This document shows, piece after piece, positions 11,392 to 21,526 of a DNA stretch of 35,079 nt. Position numbers and translations under genes: made by a program. Origin of the DNA: Lachnospiraceae bacterium (GTDB lineage: Bacteria > Bacillota > Clostridia > Lachnospirales > Lachnospiraceae); NCBI GenBank assembly GCA_022788065.1, contig JALEWG010000105.1, forward strand, positions 1 through 35,079, read 5' to 3'. Numbering within the stretch: position 1 is the first letter of the stretch; each line of letters opens with the position of its first letter. The notes under the pieces were generated by a model, which worked only from the letters and a program-made list of their open reading frames with translations, was not told the DNA's origin and ran no database searches.

Positions 11392-12555
11392 CTAATCCTG
11401 AAGAAATTCCGCCATAACGCAATTACTTACATCCAGACCATACTCCGTCAGAAAAAAACGATCCCCGATCTGTTCTGCCACGCCTTCCCTGATAAGCTTT
11501 TCCAGAAGTCCCGGATACACCTGCTCCGCCGAAAGCCCGAACCGCCGTTCAAACTCGCACAGAGAAACACCCTGAACCATGCGAAGTCCCAGAAAAAAGA
11601 ATTCCTCCTCCATATCTCTTTTCGTGAGGATCTGCTCCTCCGCGCACTTTCCAGGTTCTCCGTTCAGATACTCGCTCATATTGTCCGTTACCTGAAACCG
11701 CTTCCCGTCCACATAGGAGGAAGCGCCCAGTCCCAGCCCCAGATACGGAACTCCGGTCCAGTATCCGATATTATGGCGGCACTCCCGCCCACTTTTCGCG
11801 TAGTTGGAGATCTCATACCGTTCATAGCCGTATCCGGCCAGGATCTCCTTCGTTCTGTGGTACATTTCCCGGTCAGAATCCTCATCAGGAAGAAGGCCTT
11901 CCCCTCTCCCCTCTCCGTAACGGTCAAAAAAGGGCGTTCCCTCCTCGATGATCAGACTGTACGCCGAGATATGCTCCGGCTCCATCGACGCCACGGTCCT
12001 CAGCGTCGAAAGCCAGCTTTCCGTCGTCTGACCCGGGAGCGCCGACATGAGATCCACATTGATATTCCCGAACCCGCACGACCGGGCCAGACGGAAGCTT
12101 TCAACAAAATCTTCAAACGTATGGATCCTGCCCAGGAGGCGAAGTTCTCTGTTATCGGCTGACTGCAGGCCAAAGCTCAGTCGGTTGATCCCCACAGACC
12201 GGTAATCAAGAAGCTTCTTCTCCGTTACCGTCCCCGGGTTCGCCTCCATGGAGATCTCGGCCTCCCCGTTTATCTGAAAACTCCTGTGGAGCGCCTCGAA
12301 GATCTTCACCATCAGACCCGAATCCAAAACAGACGGAGTGCCGCCTCCCACGAATACGGAAGTCACAGTCGTATCCCGGTAAGCGGCACCTGCCATTTCG
12401 ATCTCTCCGATCAGTATCTCTGTATACCGCCTTTTTACCGCCTCATCGGCAGGAAAGGACAGAAAATCACAGTACGCACATTTCCGCTCGCAGAACGGGA
12501 TGTGCACATAAAGTTCCATTTGTTTCTTCATTCTCAACACTCCGGATCGTTTCAT
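11392..12555 (-). CDS. hemW: Radical SAM heme chaperone / coproporphyrinogen III oxidase-like HemW
   Basis: YVHIPFCERKCAYCDF (CX3CX2C), VFVGGGTPSVL; ATGA overlap with upstream NUDIX stop. Confidence 0.94.
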   Translation of the reverse strand: MKRSGVLRMKKQMELYVHIPFCERKCAYCDFLSFPADEAVKRRYTEILIGEIEMAGAAYRDTTVTSVFVGGGTPSVLDSGLMVKIFEALHRSFQINGEAEISMEANPGTVTEKKLLDYRSVGINRLSFGLQSADNRELRLLGRIHTFEDFVESFRLARSCGFGNINVDLMSALPGQTTESWLSTLRTVASMEPEHISAYSLIIEEGTPFFDRYGEGRGEGLLPDEDSDREMYHRTKEILAGYGYERYEISNYAKSGRECRHNIGYWTGVPYLGLGLGASSYVDGKRFQVTDNMSEYLNGEPGKCAEEQILTKRDMEEEFFFLGLRMVQGVSLCEFERRFGLSAEQVYPGLLEKLIREGVAEQIGDRFFLTEYGLDVSNCVMAEFLQD

Positions 12556-13034
12556 GCATCATAAGGCAGCTCCATGGGCGTTCCGTCAAGGACTGCCTGA
12601 ATCAACCGGTCACCGCGGTAACACAGTTTCAGGGAGAAGAACGGCGCCTCCTCCTCGAGAAGCCGGAAGAAGATCCGGTCGCCCTCCCAGAGATTCAGTC
12701 TGCCGATCTCCCGCTTCGGGATCCATTCTAACGTCCCCTCATCGCAGAGTACCGGATCGCCCTCAAATCCGCAGGCCGTATAAAGGAACATATACTCGGC
12801 TTCCTCGTCATTGAGGACAAACGTCACGATCCCCCGAAGCCGGTAGTCCGTAAGCCGGTACCCCGTTTCTTCTCTTGCTTCACGAAGGAGGCAGTCCTCC
12901 GGGCTCTCGCCTTTCTCGAACTTGCCTCCGATTCCGATCCATTTATCCTTATTCTCATCATTTTTCTTACTGATCCGGTGCAGCATGAGATACCTCTCAT
13001 CCTGTTCCAGATAGCACAGCGTTGTCAGCTTCAT
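12552..13034 (-). CDS. NUDIX hydrolase (MutT/8-oxo-dGTPase-like)
   Basis: GGKFEKGESPEDCLLREAREETGYRL matches the Nudix box GX5EX7REUXEEXGU. Confidence 0.93.
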   Translation of the reverse strand: MKLTTLCYLEQDERYLMLHRISKKNDENKDKWIGIGGKFEKGESPEDCLLREAREETGYRLTDYRLRGIVTFVLNDEEAEYMFLYTACGFEGDPVLCDEGTLEWIPKREIGRLNLWEGDRIFFRLLEEEAPFFSLKLCYRGDRLIQAVLDGTPMELPYDA

Positions 13035-13057
13035 ACGCCACTCCGTAATCGTTATTC

Positions 13058-14872
13058 CTACTCATCGTCCAGCTTCAGGACGCTCATGAAGGCCTTCTGC
13101 GGGATCTCCACGTTTCCTACCTGGCGCATCCGCTTCTTGCCTTCCTTCTGCTTTTCCAGAAGCTTCTTCTTACGGGAGATATCGCCGCCGTAACACTTGG
13201 CAAGAACGTCCTTGCGGACCGCCTTGACAGTCTCGCGAGCGATGATCTTTCCGCCCACCGCCGCCTGGATCGGGATCTCGAACAGGTGCCTCGGGATCTC
13301 ATCCTTTAACTTTTCGCACATCTTTCTTCCGCGCTCGTAGGCAGAGCCGGCGAAGACAATGAAGGAGAGCGCATCGACCTCCTCACGGTTGATCAGGATA
13401 TCTAACTTCACTAGATCTGACTTTTCATAGCCTTTGAGTTCATAGTCGAAGGAAGCGTATCCTCTCGACCGCGACTTTAAGGCGTCAAAGAAATCGTAGA
13501 TGATCTCATTGAGCGGCAGTTCATATTTTAAGAGGGCTCTCGTCTCCTCCATATATTCCATTCCCAGGTAGACGCCGCGCCGCTCCTGGCAGAGCTTCAT
13601 GATTGCACCCACAAATTCTGTGGTTACCATGATCTCGGCCGAAACGATCGGTTCCTCCATATAGTCGATCTCAGACGGATCCGGCATATTGGTCGGATTG
13701 GTCAGGTCGATCACATCCCCGTTGGTCTTATGGATCCGGTACACTACGCTGGGGGCCGTGGTCACAAGGTCCAGATTGTATTCCCGCTCCAGACGCTCCT
13801 GGATGATCTCCAGATGCAGAAGTCCCAGGAAGCCGCACCGGAATCCGAAGCCGAGGGCCACGGAAGTCTCCGGCTCGAAAAACAGGGACGCGTCGTTTAA
13901 CTGCAGTTTTTCCAGCGCATCGCGAAGCTCCGGATACTTGGCTCCGTCGGCGGGATACAGACCGCAGTACACCATCGGGGTGACCTTCTTGTAACCTGGA
14001 AGCGGCTCCGCGCACGGATTGTCCCGGTTTGTAATGGTGTCGCCCACACGGGTATCCTTCACATTCTTGATACTCGCGGTGATATACCCGACCATTCCGG
14101 CGGAAAGCTCCTCACAGGGGATAAACTGGCCCGCGCCGAAATATCCCACTTCCACCACATCGTAGGAAGCGCCGGTCGCCATCATGTGGATCGGGGTTCC
14201 TTTTTTCACGGTACCCTCCTTGATCCGGCAGAACACGATCACGCCCCGGTAGGAATCGTAGAGCGAATCGAAGATCAGTGCCTGAAGAGGCGCCCCGGGG
14301 TCTCCCGACGGAGCCGGAATCTTCGTCACGATTGATTCCAGCACTTCTTCGATATTAATACCGTTTTTCGCAGAGATCCTCGGAGCGTCATGGGCCTCCA
14401 GACCGATCACGTCCTCGATCTCCTCCGCCACCCGGTCCGGCTCCGCGCTGGGAAGGTCGATTTTGTTGATGACCGGGAACACGTCCAGATTATGGTCCAG
14501 TGCCAGATAAACATTGGCCAGAGTCTGGGCCTCGATTCCCTGCGCCGCATCCACCACAAGGATGGCACCGTCGCACGCCGCCAGACTTCGCGACACCTCA
14601 TAGTTAAAATCCACATGACCGGGGGTGTCGATCAGATTAAAAATATATTCCTCACCGTCTTTCGCGCGGTACACGGTACGCACCGCCTGAGACTTGATCG
14701 TAATTCCGCGTTCACGCTCCAGATCCATGTTGTCCAGGACCTGAGCCTGCATCTCACGGCTTGTCAGAAGCCCCGTCATCTCGATAATGCGGTCCGCCAG
14801 TGTTGATTTGCCGTGATCAATATGGGCAATGATACAAAAATTCCTGATTTTATCCTGGGAATACTCTGCCAT
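13058..14872 (-). CDS. lepA: Elongation factor 4 (LepA)
   Basis: [26 protein letters not shown] ... [23 protein letters not shown] ... [23 protein letters not shown]. Confidence 0.99.
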   Translation of the reverse strand: MAEYSQDKIRNFCIIAHIDHGKSTLADRIIEMTGLLTSREMQAQVLDNMDLERERGITIKSQAVRTVYRAKDGEEYIFNLIDTPGHVDFNYEVSRSLAACDGAILVVDAAQGIEAQTLANVYLALDHNLDVFPVINKIDLPSAEPDRVAEEIEDVIGLEAHDAPRISAKNGINIEEVLESIVTKIPAPSGDPGAPLQALIFDSLYDSYRGVIVFCRIKEGTVKKGTPIHMMATGASYDVVEVGYFGAGQFIPCEELSAGMVGYITASIKNVKDTRVGDTITNRDNPCAEPLPGYKKVTPMVYCGLYPADGAKYPELRDALEKLQLNDASLFFEPETSVALGFGFRCGFLGLLHLEIIQERLEREYNLDLVTTAPSVVYRIHKTNGDVIDLTNPTNMPDPSEIDYMEEPIVSAEIMVTTEFVGAIMKLCQERRGVYLGMEYMEETRALLKYELPLNEIIYDFFDALKSRSRGYASFDYELKGYEKSDLVKLDILINREEVDALSFIVFAGSAYERGRKMCEKLKDEIPRHLFEIPIQAAVGGKIIARETVKAVRKDVLAKCYGGDISRKKKLLEKQKEGKKRMRQVGNVEIPQKAFMSVLKLDDE

Positions 14873-14971
14873 TTATGTTCCTCTCTTCTATTTGAATTCC
14901 TTATTCCCCAATATACCATTTTTTCACCGGCCACGCAAGAGGTTTCGCCCGGCGTAATCTCTTCAGGAACG

Positions 14972-15000
14972 TTGACAAACATCGGATTCCGTTTTAAACT
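14972..15000 (+). promoter_or_regulatory. Putative sigmaA promoter of MATE gene
   Basis: TTGACA-N17-TAAACT. Confidence 0.65.
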
Positions 15001-15036
15001 ATTAGGACAATAACCATTCAGACAGGAGGAACTACC

Positions 15037-16422
15037 ATGGATCGCACCACGCAAAAGACAAAATCCCTGGACATGACGGAAGGCTCCATTGTCAGGCTGT
15101 TGATCACCTTCTCCATTCCGCTTCTGATGGGGAACCTGTTCCAGCAGCTTTATAATACAGTTGACAGTCTTGTGGTAGGAAATTTTGTCGGAAAAGAAGC
15201 GCTTGCCGCTGTCGGTTCCACAACTTCCATCATCAACACACTGATCAATTTCTTCAACGGACTTTCCATCGGTGCCAGCGTCATTATCAGCCGGTATTTC
15301 GGGGCCCATGACGATGAAAAGCTTCACCTCGCTGTCGAGACCACCATGGCCCTTACATTCGTCTGCGGCATTTTCTGCACGTTTCTGGGAATCTCCACGG
15401 CTCCTGCACTTCTCCGCTTTATGGATACGCCGGACGATGTATTCACAGAGGCCTCCGTCTATCTTCGGATCTATTTCAGCGGCGTCGCCGGGCTTCTGAT
15501 CTACAACATGGGCAGCGGAATCCTCCGCGCCGTCGGTGACACCAGACGGCCGCTGTATTTCCTGATTTTTTCCAGTGTCCTGAACATCATCCTGGATCTG
15601 CTCTTTGTGATCGCGTTCGGCATGGGAATCGCCGGCGTGGCCTACGCCACCATCGCCTCCCAGTTTGTCTCCGCGATCCTGATCATGATACTGCTTGTAA
15701 AAAGCACAGAAAACTATCGGGTTTCTGTGAGAGACCTCTGCTTTGACCGGTTCATGATGCAGCAGATCTTTACGATCGGCTGTCCGGTAGGCATCCAGCA
15801 GGCAGTTACCGCGTTTTCCAACGTCTATGTCCAGTCGTACATCAATGCCTTCGGTTCCGGCTGTATGGCCGGCTGGAGCAGCTACACAAAGATCGACAGC
15901 TTCCTCCTGCTGCCTCTGCAGAGCCTTTCGCAGGCCGGCACCACCTTCGCGAGCCAGAATATCGGCGCCGGCAACTTAAAGCGCGTGAAAGCCGGGACCA
16001 GGACCGCCGTTCTTCTCTCCTCCGGTATCATATTCGTGTTCGCCGTGATCCTCTGGATCTTTGCCCCGCAGATGGTAGCTCTCTTTAATCAGGATGCGGA
16101 AGTCATCTTTTACGGCGTCCTGTTTCTGAGACTCTGCGTATTTATGGTCGTGATCTGCTGTCCTGCCCAGATCTATACGGGAACGCTCCGCGGTGCGGGA
16201 GACGCGAAAACGCCCATGTTCATCATGCTGTTCTCCTACGTGGTGTTCCGTCAGATCTACCTCTTTGCCGCAAAGCAGCTTGCCCATAATCCCTACACGA
16301 TCGGGTTCGGTTATCCGGCCGGCTGGATCGTATGCACCATCCTGATGACACTGTTTTACAAATTCAGCGGATGGGAATCGAGAGTGGAAAACATTTCTGC
16401 AAAATCCGGAAACAATTCGTAA
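15037..16422 (+). CDS. MATE family multidrug/Na+ antiporter-like efflux protein
   Basis: About 12 TM; IPLLMGNLFQQLYNTVDSLVVGNFVGKEALAAVGSTTSI; AGGAGG RBS. Confidence 0.95.
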   Translation: MDRTTQKTKSLDMTEGSIVRLLITFSIPLLMGNLFQQLYNTVDSLVVGNFVGKEALAAVGSTTSIINTLINFFNGLSIGASVIISRYFGAHDDEKLHLAVETTMALTFVCGIFCTFLGISTAPALLRFMDTPDDVFTEASVYLRIYFSGVAGLLIYNMGSGILRAVGDTRRPLYFLIFSSVLNIILDLLFVIAFGMGIAGVAYATIASQFVSAILIMILLVKSTENYRVSVRDLCFDRFMMQQIFTIGCPVGIQQAVTAFSNVYVQSYINAFGSGCMAGWSSYTKIDSFLLLPLQSLSQAGTTFASQNIGAGNLKRVKAGTRTAVLLSSGIIFVFAVILWIFAPQMVALFNQDAEVIFYGVLFLRLCVFMVVICCPAQIYTGTLRGAGDAKTPMFIMLFSYVVFRQIYLFAAKQLAHNPYTIGFGYPAGWIVCTILMTLFYKFSGWESRVENISAKSGNNS

Positions 16423-16437
16423 CGGATCCCCGTTTTT

Positions 16438-17664
16438 CTACTCTCCCTCCAGAACCCGGCAAAGAATATCCGCCAGCGGTTCCATCGCATTTACGGCCTC
16501 CGCATACGTGTTTGTCTGGGCTCCGACCTCAATGAGGGCAGACCGTGCCCGGACATGCAGGTTGTAGCGGAGGCCTTTTAAATAGATCTTTCTGGCAAAG
16601 CCCGGATACCGCTCCGAGGCGAGAAGCTGCAGCTGGAAGCTGAAGGCCAGATTGGCGGTCCGGTTCGGATTGGGAAGGTACTCGATGGGACCCTCCGGGG
16701 TCTGGGATGTCCCGTTAAAAAACATGATCTTCGCAGTCTCCTTTCCCCCGATCTCCGTCACAAGCCTGGTTCCCTCCGAAACCCCGTCCCGATGCAGATC
16801 CAGCACCACATCGACGGACGGATATTTCTGAAGAATCCCGCTGATCCCGTCGAGCGCATACGTATAGGCGCTGCTGCGGTCCAGTTTTCCATCCTTCAGA
16901 TCATAGACCGACGTGTCGTGGATCACCCGATATCCGCGCTCCTCCAGGAGCTCTGCGAGACGGGCTCCCACGTTCACAACGGTTGCATCCGGATTCTCCG
17001 GATAATCCGCATACGCCTCCTGCGAATGGGTGTGATAGATCAGGATCTGGGGCTCTTCCTCCGACTTTTGCAGAGAAAGATCCATCCGCAAAAACTGTCC
17101 GGCGTCGATCAGCTCCCTACCGGCCGCCGCTGTCGTGTGAACATTATAAAACTGTTTCATCAGGTAGTCATAATCTGCCAGTTTTTCCCGGATCACCACG
17201 CTCCCGGCCGGTTTCACCGCCACCGTCTCCTCTTCGACAGGCTTTTCCCCTCCGGTTCCCTGCTCTGCTGTTTCCGGTTCCCTTTCCATGCGGCTGCCGT
17301 TTTCGTCTGTTTTCGGATCCTCCCGCACTTTTGCTGTCTGCCGCCCGGAAAGAAGCTTCCGGTAGGCGGGATCCTCTCCGGCGATTTCTGTTTCCTCTGA
17401 TTCCTCCAGATACCGGAACAGTTCATTCCCCACCGGATATCTCATGTTCTCCGTTCCCGCACCGCTCTGCCCCGGAAACCAGCCCTCCAGAAAAATCTGC
17501 GCCGCCCGGACTCCGTACTGTTCGTAGAGCTTTTTTCCGAATCCGCGCACCTCGCTTCTGTTTTCCGCCAAAAGGAACGCTGCAAGCAGAAAAATAAGAA
17601 ACAGAAGCAGAGCCGGGCGGTCTGCCCTGAATCTCCGTTTCCAGTAATACCACCTTCGTCTCAT
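16438..17664 (-). CDS. spoIIP: Stage II sporulation protein P
   Basis: LIYHTHSQEAY, VVLDLHRDGV, SALIEVGAQTNTYAEAVNAMEPLADIL; N-terminal TM. Confidence 0.95.
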   Translation of the reverse strand: MRRRWYYWKRRFRADRPALLLFLIFLLAAFLLAENRSEVRGFGKKLYEQYGVRAAQIFLEGWFPGQSGAGTENMRYPVGNELFRYLEESEETEIAGEDPAYRKLLSGRQTAKVREDPKTDENGSRMEREPETAEQGTGGEKPVEEETVAVKPAGSVVIREKLADYDYLMKQFYNVHTTAAAGRELIDAGQFLRMDLSLQKSEEEPQILIYHTHSQEAYADYPENPDATVVNVGARLAELLEERGYRVIHDTSVYDLKDGKLDRSSAYTYALDGISGILQKYPSVDVVLDLHRDGVSEGTRLVTEIGGKETAKIMFFNGTSQTPEGPIEYLPNPNRTANLAFSFQLQLLASERYPGFARKIYLKGLRYNLHVRARSALIEVGAQTNTYAEAVNAMEPLADILCRVLEGE

Positions 17665-17719
17665 GGCGCCGCCCGTTTTTCTTTCTTTAAAGAATCTTAT
17701 GAGCGATTCCGGTGTTTCA

Positions 17720-18706
17720 TCACCCGAACAGAGCGCCGTGGATCGCCTCGGAGATCGTATAACTTAACAGTTCCACTCTCTCATCGATATTGTGGGGCGT
17801 CACATACATGGGCCCGAATTGAGGCTCCAGGAGTTCTCTTATCAACTCATACCGGTCCTCCGGCTTCAGAGATTCCAGATACGTTCCGTACGCGTCGGTT
17901 GCCTTCTCCCGTTTTAAGGCCTCCACCAGGGCGTCTGCCGTATCATGGACAATTGCGGCCGCGCCGACCACTGTGGGGACTCCCAGCGCAAAAACCGGCA
18001 CACCCAGGCTCTCCTCCGTCAGACTGTTTCTGTGATTCCCCACTCCGGACCCCGGATGGATCCCCGTATCGGAAAGCTGGATCGTCACCCCCAGCCGTTT
18101 CACACTTCTTGCCGCCAGGGCATCCACCGCGAGGACCGCATCCGGCCCGGTCTCCCGGATGATTCCTCTGATGATCTCCGCCGTCTCCATGCCGGTCTGT
18201 GCCATGACGCCGGGAATCATACCACTGAGCGCCGGATACCCGTTCTTCTCCAGAAACTCCATTCCGTATTCCAGTCCCAGATGCCTTGTCATCCGGAGAT
18301 TTTCCAGCACCCTCGGCCCCAGGGAATCCGGCGTCGCATCGGGATTTCCAAGTCCGATGACAAGAACAGACGGCACACATTTTCCCTCTTTGAAGATGCC
18401 CCTCTGTTCCATCAGACTGCGGATCCTCAAAGCCAGTTCCGCGGCCACTTCCTTATGATAATCCTCATCCTTCCGGATCAGATCCGGGGCTTCCAACGTC
18501 AGGTACGTACCGGCCGGTTTCCCCATGGCCTTTTCTCCCTCCCGGTCTTTGATGACCACCTCCGTCAGGTGAACATTCCTGTCCTTCTCCTTCCATTCCC
18601 GAAGTACTACACCCGGAATTTCACCGCCGTCCCCGGGAAACCGTTCCTTCTCTTCCAGCGCAAGATCCGTCCTCACCTGAAACACCATTTCCCTGTTCTC
18701 TTCCAT
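17720..18706 (-). CDS. gpr: Germination protease GPR (start corrected to ATG at 18706)
   Basis: VRTDLALEE; VLVIGLGNPDATPDSLGPRVLENLRMTRHL; TPHNIDERVELLSYTISEAIHGALF; AAAGGAGCGG RBS before MEENREM. Confidence 0.96.
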   Translation of the reverse strand: MEENREMVFQVRTDLALEEKERFPGDGGEIPGVVLREWKEKDRNVHLTEVVIKDREGEKAMGKPAGTYLTLEAPDLIRKDEDYHKEVAAELALRIRSLMEQRGIFKEGKCVPSVLVIGLGNPDATPDSLGPRVLENLRMTRHLGLEYGMEFLEKNGYPALSGMIPGVMAQTGMETAEIIRGIIRETGPDAVLAVDALAARSVKRLGVTIQLSDTGIHPGSGVGNHRNSLTEESLGVPVFALGVPTVVGAAAIVHDTADALVEALKREKATDAYGTYLESLKPEDRYELIRELLEPQFGPMYVTPHNIDERVELLSYTISEAIHGALFG

Positions 18707-18780
18707 TTTCCCGCTCCTTTCCCTTGCAGAAAACACCTTGTTTTCTTAACCATTTTCCGCAAAAAAAGAGGAAATATGTA

Positions 18781-18809
18781 TTGACATTACCGGAAAACTT
18801 CGTTAAAAT
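18781..18809 (+). promoter_or_regulatory. SigmaA-type promoter of rpsT
   Basis: TTGACA-N17-TAAAAT. Confidence 0.75.
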
Positions 18810-18899
18810 ACAATAGTATGTTTACATTGAACTGTCCGTGTCCAGACTTTGATGCAAAACAAACAGAGAATATTTTTTATTATAATGGAGGTGTACAGA

Positions 18900-19163
18900 T
18901 TGGCTAACATCAAATCTGCAAAGAAAAGAATTTTAGTAGCAGAAACCAAGGCTGCTAGAAACAAAGCGATCAGATCTAAAGTTAAAACTTATGTAAAGAA
19001 AGTTGAAGCTGCTATTACTGCCGGTGACAAGGCTGCTGCACAGGCTGCACTCGTAGCTGCTATCAGCGAAATCGACAAGGCTACTACCAAGGGCGTATAT
19101 CATAAGAATACCTCTTCCAGAAAAGTATCCCGTTTGTCTAAAGCTGTAAACGCAATGGCTTAA
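18900..19163 (+). CDS. rpsT: 30S ribosomal protein S20 (TTG start corrected to 18900)
   Basis: LANIKSAKKRILVAETKAARNKAIRSKVKTYVKKVEAAI; GGAGGTG RBS before TTG; 87 aa. Confidence 0.97.
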   Translation: MANIKSAKKRILVAETKAARNKAIRSKVKTYVKKVEAAITAGDKAAAQAALVAAISEIDKATTKGVYHKNTSSRKVSRLSKAVNAMA

Positions 19164-19196
19164 TCATAAGACTGGATAGATTTACAAGAATATATT

Positions 19197-19237
19197 AAAA
19201 ACGCTTTCCTGAGGGTGTGTCGGGAAAGCGTTTTTTT
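19197..19237. terminator. Bidirectional intrinsic terminator between convergent rpsT and holA
   Basis: AAAACGCTTTCC ... GGAAAGCGTTTT, T-run on both strands. Confidence 0.9.
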
Positions 19238-19262
19238 ATGGGATTGTCGCACGTGCTTCGTT

Positions 19263-20237
19263 CTATATTATTTTTTGCGCGATCAGGAGTTCCACGGCCA
19301 TCCGGTCGCTCAGTCTTCCTGTCTTAACAGCCTCCTCGTATTCCACGCAGAGCTTCACGCAGGACAGGATCTGTTCATCTGTAAAAGCTCTGGCCTGAGC
19401 CATCAGCTTTCCTGCCGCAAAGGGCGGGATCTTAAGTCTTGAAGCAAGCTCCCCTTTTCCGCAGCCGGCCTCCAGAAGCTCCTTTGCCTGTAAAATCTGG
19501 TTAAACTGTCTCGCAATCAGAAACAGGATCCGCATAGGCGGTTCCTTTAGCGCCAGAAGGTCCTCATAAAGATCCATGGCCTTCCTTCTGTTTCCGGCAA
19601 CAATGGCGGATACCATTTCGAAGATCCGGTTGGACACATGGACGGTCCCGACGGCCTCCACATCCTCTTTCGTGATGACATCCCGGTCCGCTGTGTAGCA
19701 GATCAGCTTTTCTAACTCGTTCCGGATCAGTTCCATGTCATCGCCCGTGCGTTCCAGAAAGTATTCCATCACCGGTCTCGTGATCTTCTTTCCGTTTTTC
19801 GCCAGGATCCCTGCAGCCCACGTCATTAGCTGAGCAGCATCCTGTTTCTTTAACTCCGCCGCATACCCCAGCTCCTTCACTTTCTTATAGAGGCGGTTTC
19901 GCTTGTCCACCTCACTCTCACAGAAGATCATACAGGTCGTATCAGGCATGCCCGGCAGATACTCCACCAACTCCTCCGGTGCTCCCTTAAAGTACCCGCT
20001 GCCGTCGATGAGGATCAGTCTCCTCTCAGAAAAAAACGGCATGGTATCCGCGAGGCTGATGATCTCCCTCACATCCGGGTTCTTTCCCTCATAATAGTTA
20101 AAATTCATCGTATCGTCACCGATGATTGCTTCCTTAAGCCGCTTCTTATAGCTGTTTATGAGAAACGGCTCGTCCCCGAAAAGCAGATACGCCCGCCGGA
20201 AGGACCGTTCTCTGATATCCTGATTTAATGTCTGCAT
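19263..20237 (-). CDS. holA: DNA polymerase III delta subunit
   Basis: AYLLFGDEPFLINSYKKRLKEAI; TMPFFSERRLILIDGSGYFK; position between comEC and rpsT. Confidence 0.94.
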   Translation of the reverse strand: MQTLNQDIRERSFRRAYLLFGDEPFLINSYKKRLKEAIIGDDTMNFNYYEGKNPDVREIISLADTMPFFSERRLILIDGSGYFKGAPEELVEYLPGMPDTTCMIFCESEVDKRNRLYKKVKELGYAAELKKQDAAQLMTWAAGILAKNGKKITRPVMEYFLERTGDDMELIRNELEKLICYTADRDVITKEDVEAVGTVHVSNRIFEMVSAIVAGNRRKAMDLYEDLLALKEPPMRILFLIARQFNQILQAKELLEAGCGKGELASRLKIPPFAAGKLMAQARAFTDEQILSCVKLCVEYEEAVKTGRLSDRMAVELLIAQKII

Positions 20238-20248
20238 AATCTCCTCCG

Positions 20249-21496
20249 CTACTTTCCCGCCGAAACGCGTACACCGGTAACAGTCTGTTCGATGATACTG
20301 CGCATCATGTTCTCACTCATCTGTCCGACCACGTATCCGAACAGATTCCCGTCGGCATCGATCATGTACGTGGTCGGATACGATGTGATTCCGTACTCCA
20401 AGAGCACCTTTCCGCCCGGATCCATGAGAACCGGATACGTATACCCGTTCTCCTCAAGGAATTCCGCGATTCCCGCTTCGTCCTGTTCTCTTCCGTATCC
20501 CGGCGCAGCGATCCCCAGGATCACCACATCCGGATCCTCCATAGCCTGATATTCCTCGTAGAGCTTCTGGATGTCCGGCAGTTCATTTCTGCACGGGGGA
20601 CACCAGGTCGCCCAGAAATTTAAAAATATCGTCTTTCCGGCATAATCCGACAGTGTGTGCGAATTGCCATACTGGTCATATAACGTAAAATTAATGGCAG
20701 GTAATGCCTCCTCTGACGGCGTTTCTGTCTCTATGGCCGTCGTTTCCGCCTGCACGGCTTCGGTTTCTGATGCCGCCACAGTTTCTTTCACGCGCGGAGC
20801 AGAGACCTCCGACAGATATCCGGTCACAGAATTCATGGTTCCCGTAACCATCATAAATCCCATGAGGATTATCAAAACCGCCCCTGCTTTCACGGTGTAC
20901 CGTGTCATGTTTCCATATTTTTTCAGAAACCGGAGCACTGAATCCGTAAAAAGACCGGCAAAAAGAAACGGGATCAGAAATCCGGCCGTATAGACTGCGA
21001 TCAGAAGAAATCCCTTTGCCCGCGCCGCAGCGCCTGCGGCCATCATAAGAACGCCTGCAAGCGCCGGACCGACACAGGGCGTCCATGCAAAGCTGAAGAT
21101 AAAGCCCAAAAGGAACGCGGTCACCGGCGACATGGCAAGCACATCAACAGCAACCGGCAGTCTCCTCTCCTTTGAAAGCGCATCGGATGTACCGAACACG
21201 CCCAGCTGATAAAAGCCCATCAAGATTACAAGCAGGCCGCCGACCCTCGCGAACAGTGTCTGGTTCCCTTTAAAAAACCGTCCCAGCGCCGACGCGCCGA
21301 ATCCCAGCGCAAAAAAGGCAAAACTTACTCCTGCGCAAAAACACAGCATATGGAGCACGCTCCGTTTCTTCTTTCCGGTCAGGTATCCGATGTATAAAGG
21401 GATCACAGGCAGCACACACGGCGAAAAAAAGCTGATCAGTCCCTGCAAAAACACTGTCAGTGCCGGGACGCTGATATCTATCGAAAAACCATCCAT
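20249..21496 (-). CDS. CcdA-type transmembrane reductase fused to TlpA/ResA-like thioredoxin
   Basis: N-terminal SPCVLPVIPLYIGYLTG and TPCVGPALAG; C-terminal FLNFWATWCPPCRNELPDIQKLY. Confidence 0.95.
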   Translation of the reverse strand: MDGFSIDISVPALTVFLQGLISFFSPCVLPVIPLYIGYLTGKKKRSVLHMLCFCAGVSFAFFALGFGASALGRFFKGNQTLFARVGGLLVILMGFYQLGVFGTSDALSKERRLPVAVDVLAMSPVTAFLLGFIFSFAWTPCVGPALAGVLMMAAGAAARAKGFLLIAVYTAGFLIPFLFAGLFTDSVLRFLKKYGNMTRYTVKAGAVLIILMGFMMVTGTMNSVTGYLSEVSAPRVKETVAASETEAVQAETTAIETETPSEEALPAINFTLYDQYGNSHTLSDYAGKTIFLNFWATWCPPCRNELPDIQKLYEEYQAMEDPDVVILGIAAPGYGREQDEAGIAEFLEENGYTYPVLMDPGGKVLLEYGITSYPTTYMIDADGNLFGYVVGQMSENMMRSIIEQTVTGVRVSAGK

Positions 21497-21526
21497 AGTT
21501 ATTCCTCCTCGTACTGCTCCAACATA

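Noticed and set aside
17945-18784. 279-aa plus-strand ORF opposite gpr
   Set aside because: Antisense to clear GPR coding sequence; no RBS or recognisable domain.
18810-18850. SigmaG/F-like -10 (minus strand CATACTA, 18820-18814) as a gpr promoter overlapping the rpsT promoter
   Set aside because: The -10 matches well but no convincing -35 was found at 15-18 bp; not supportable from sequence alone.
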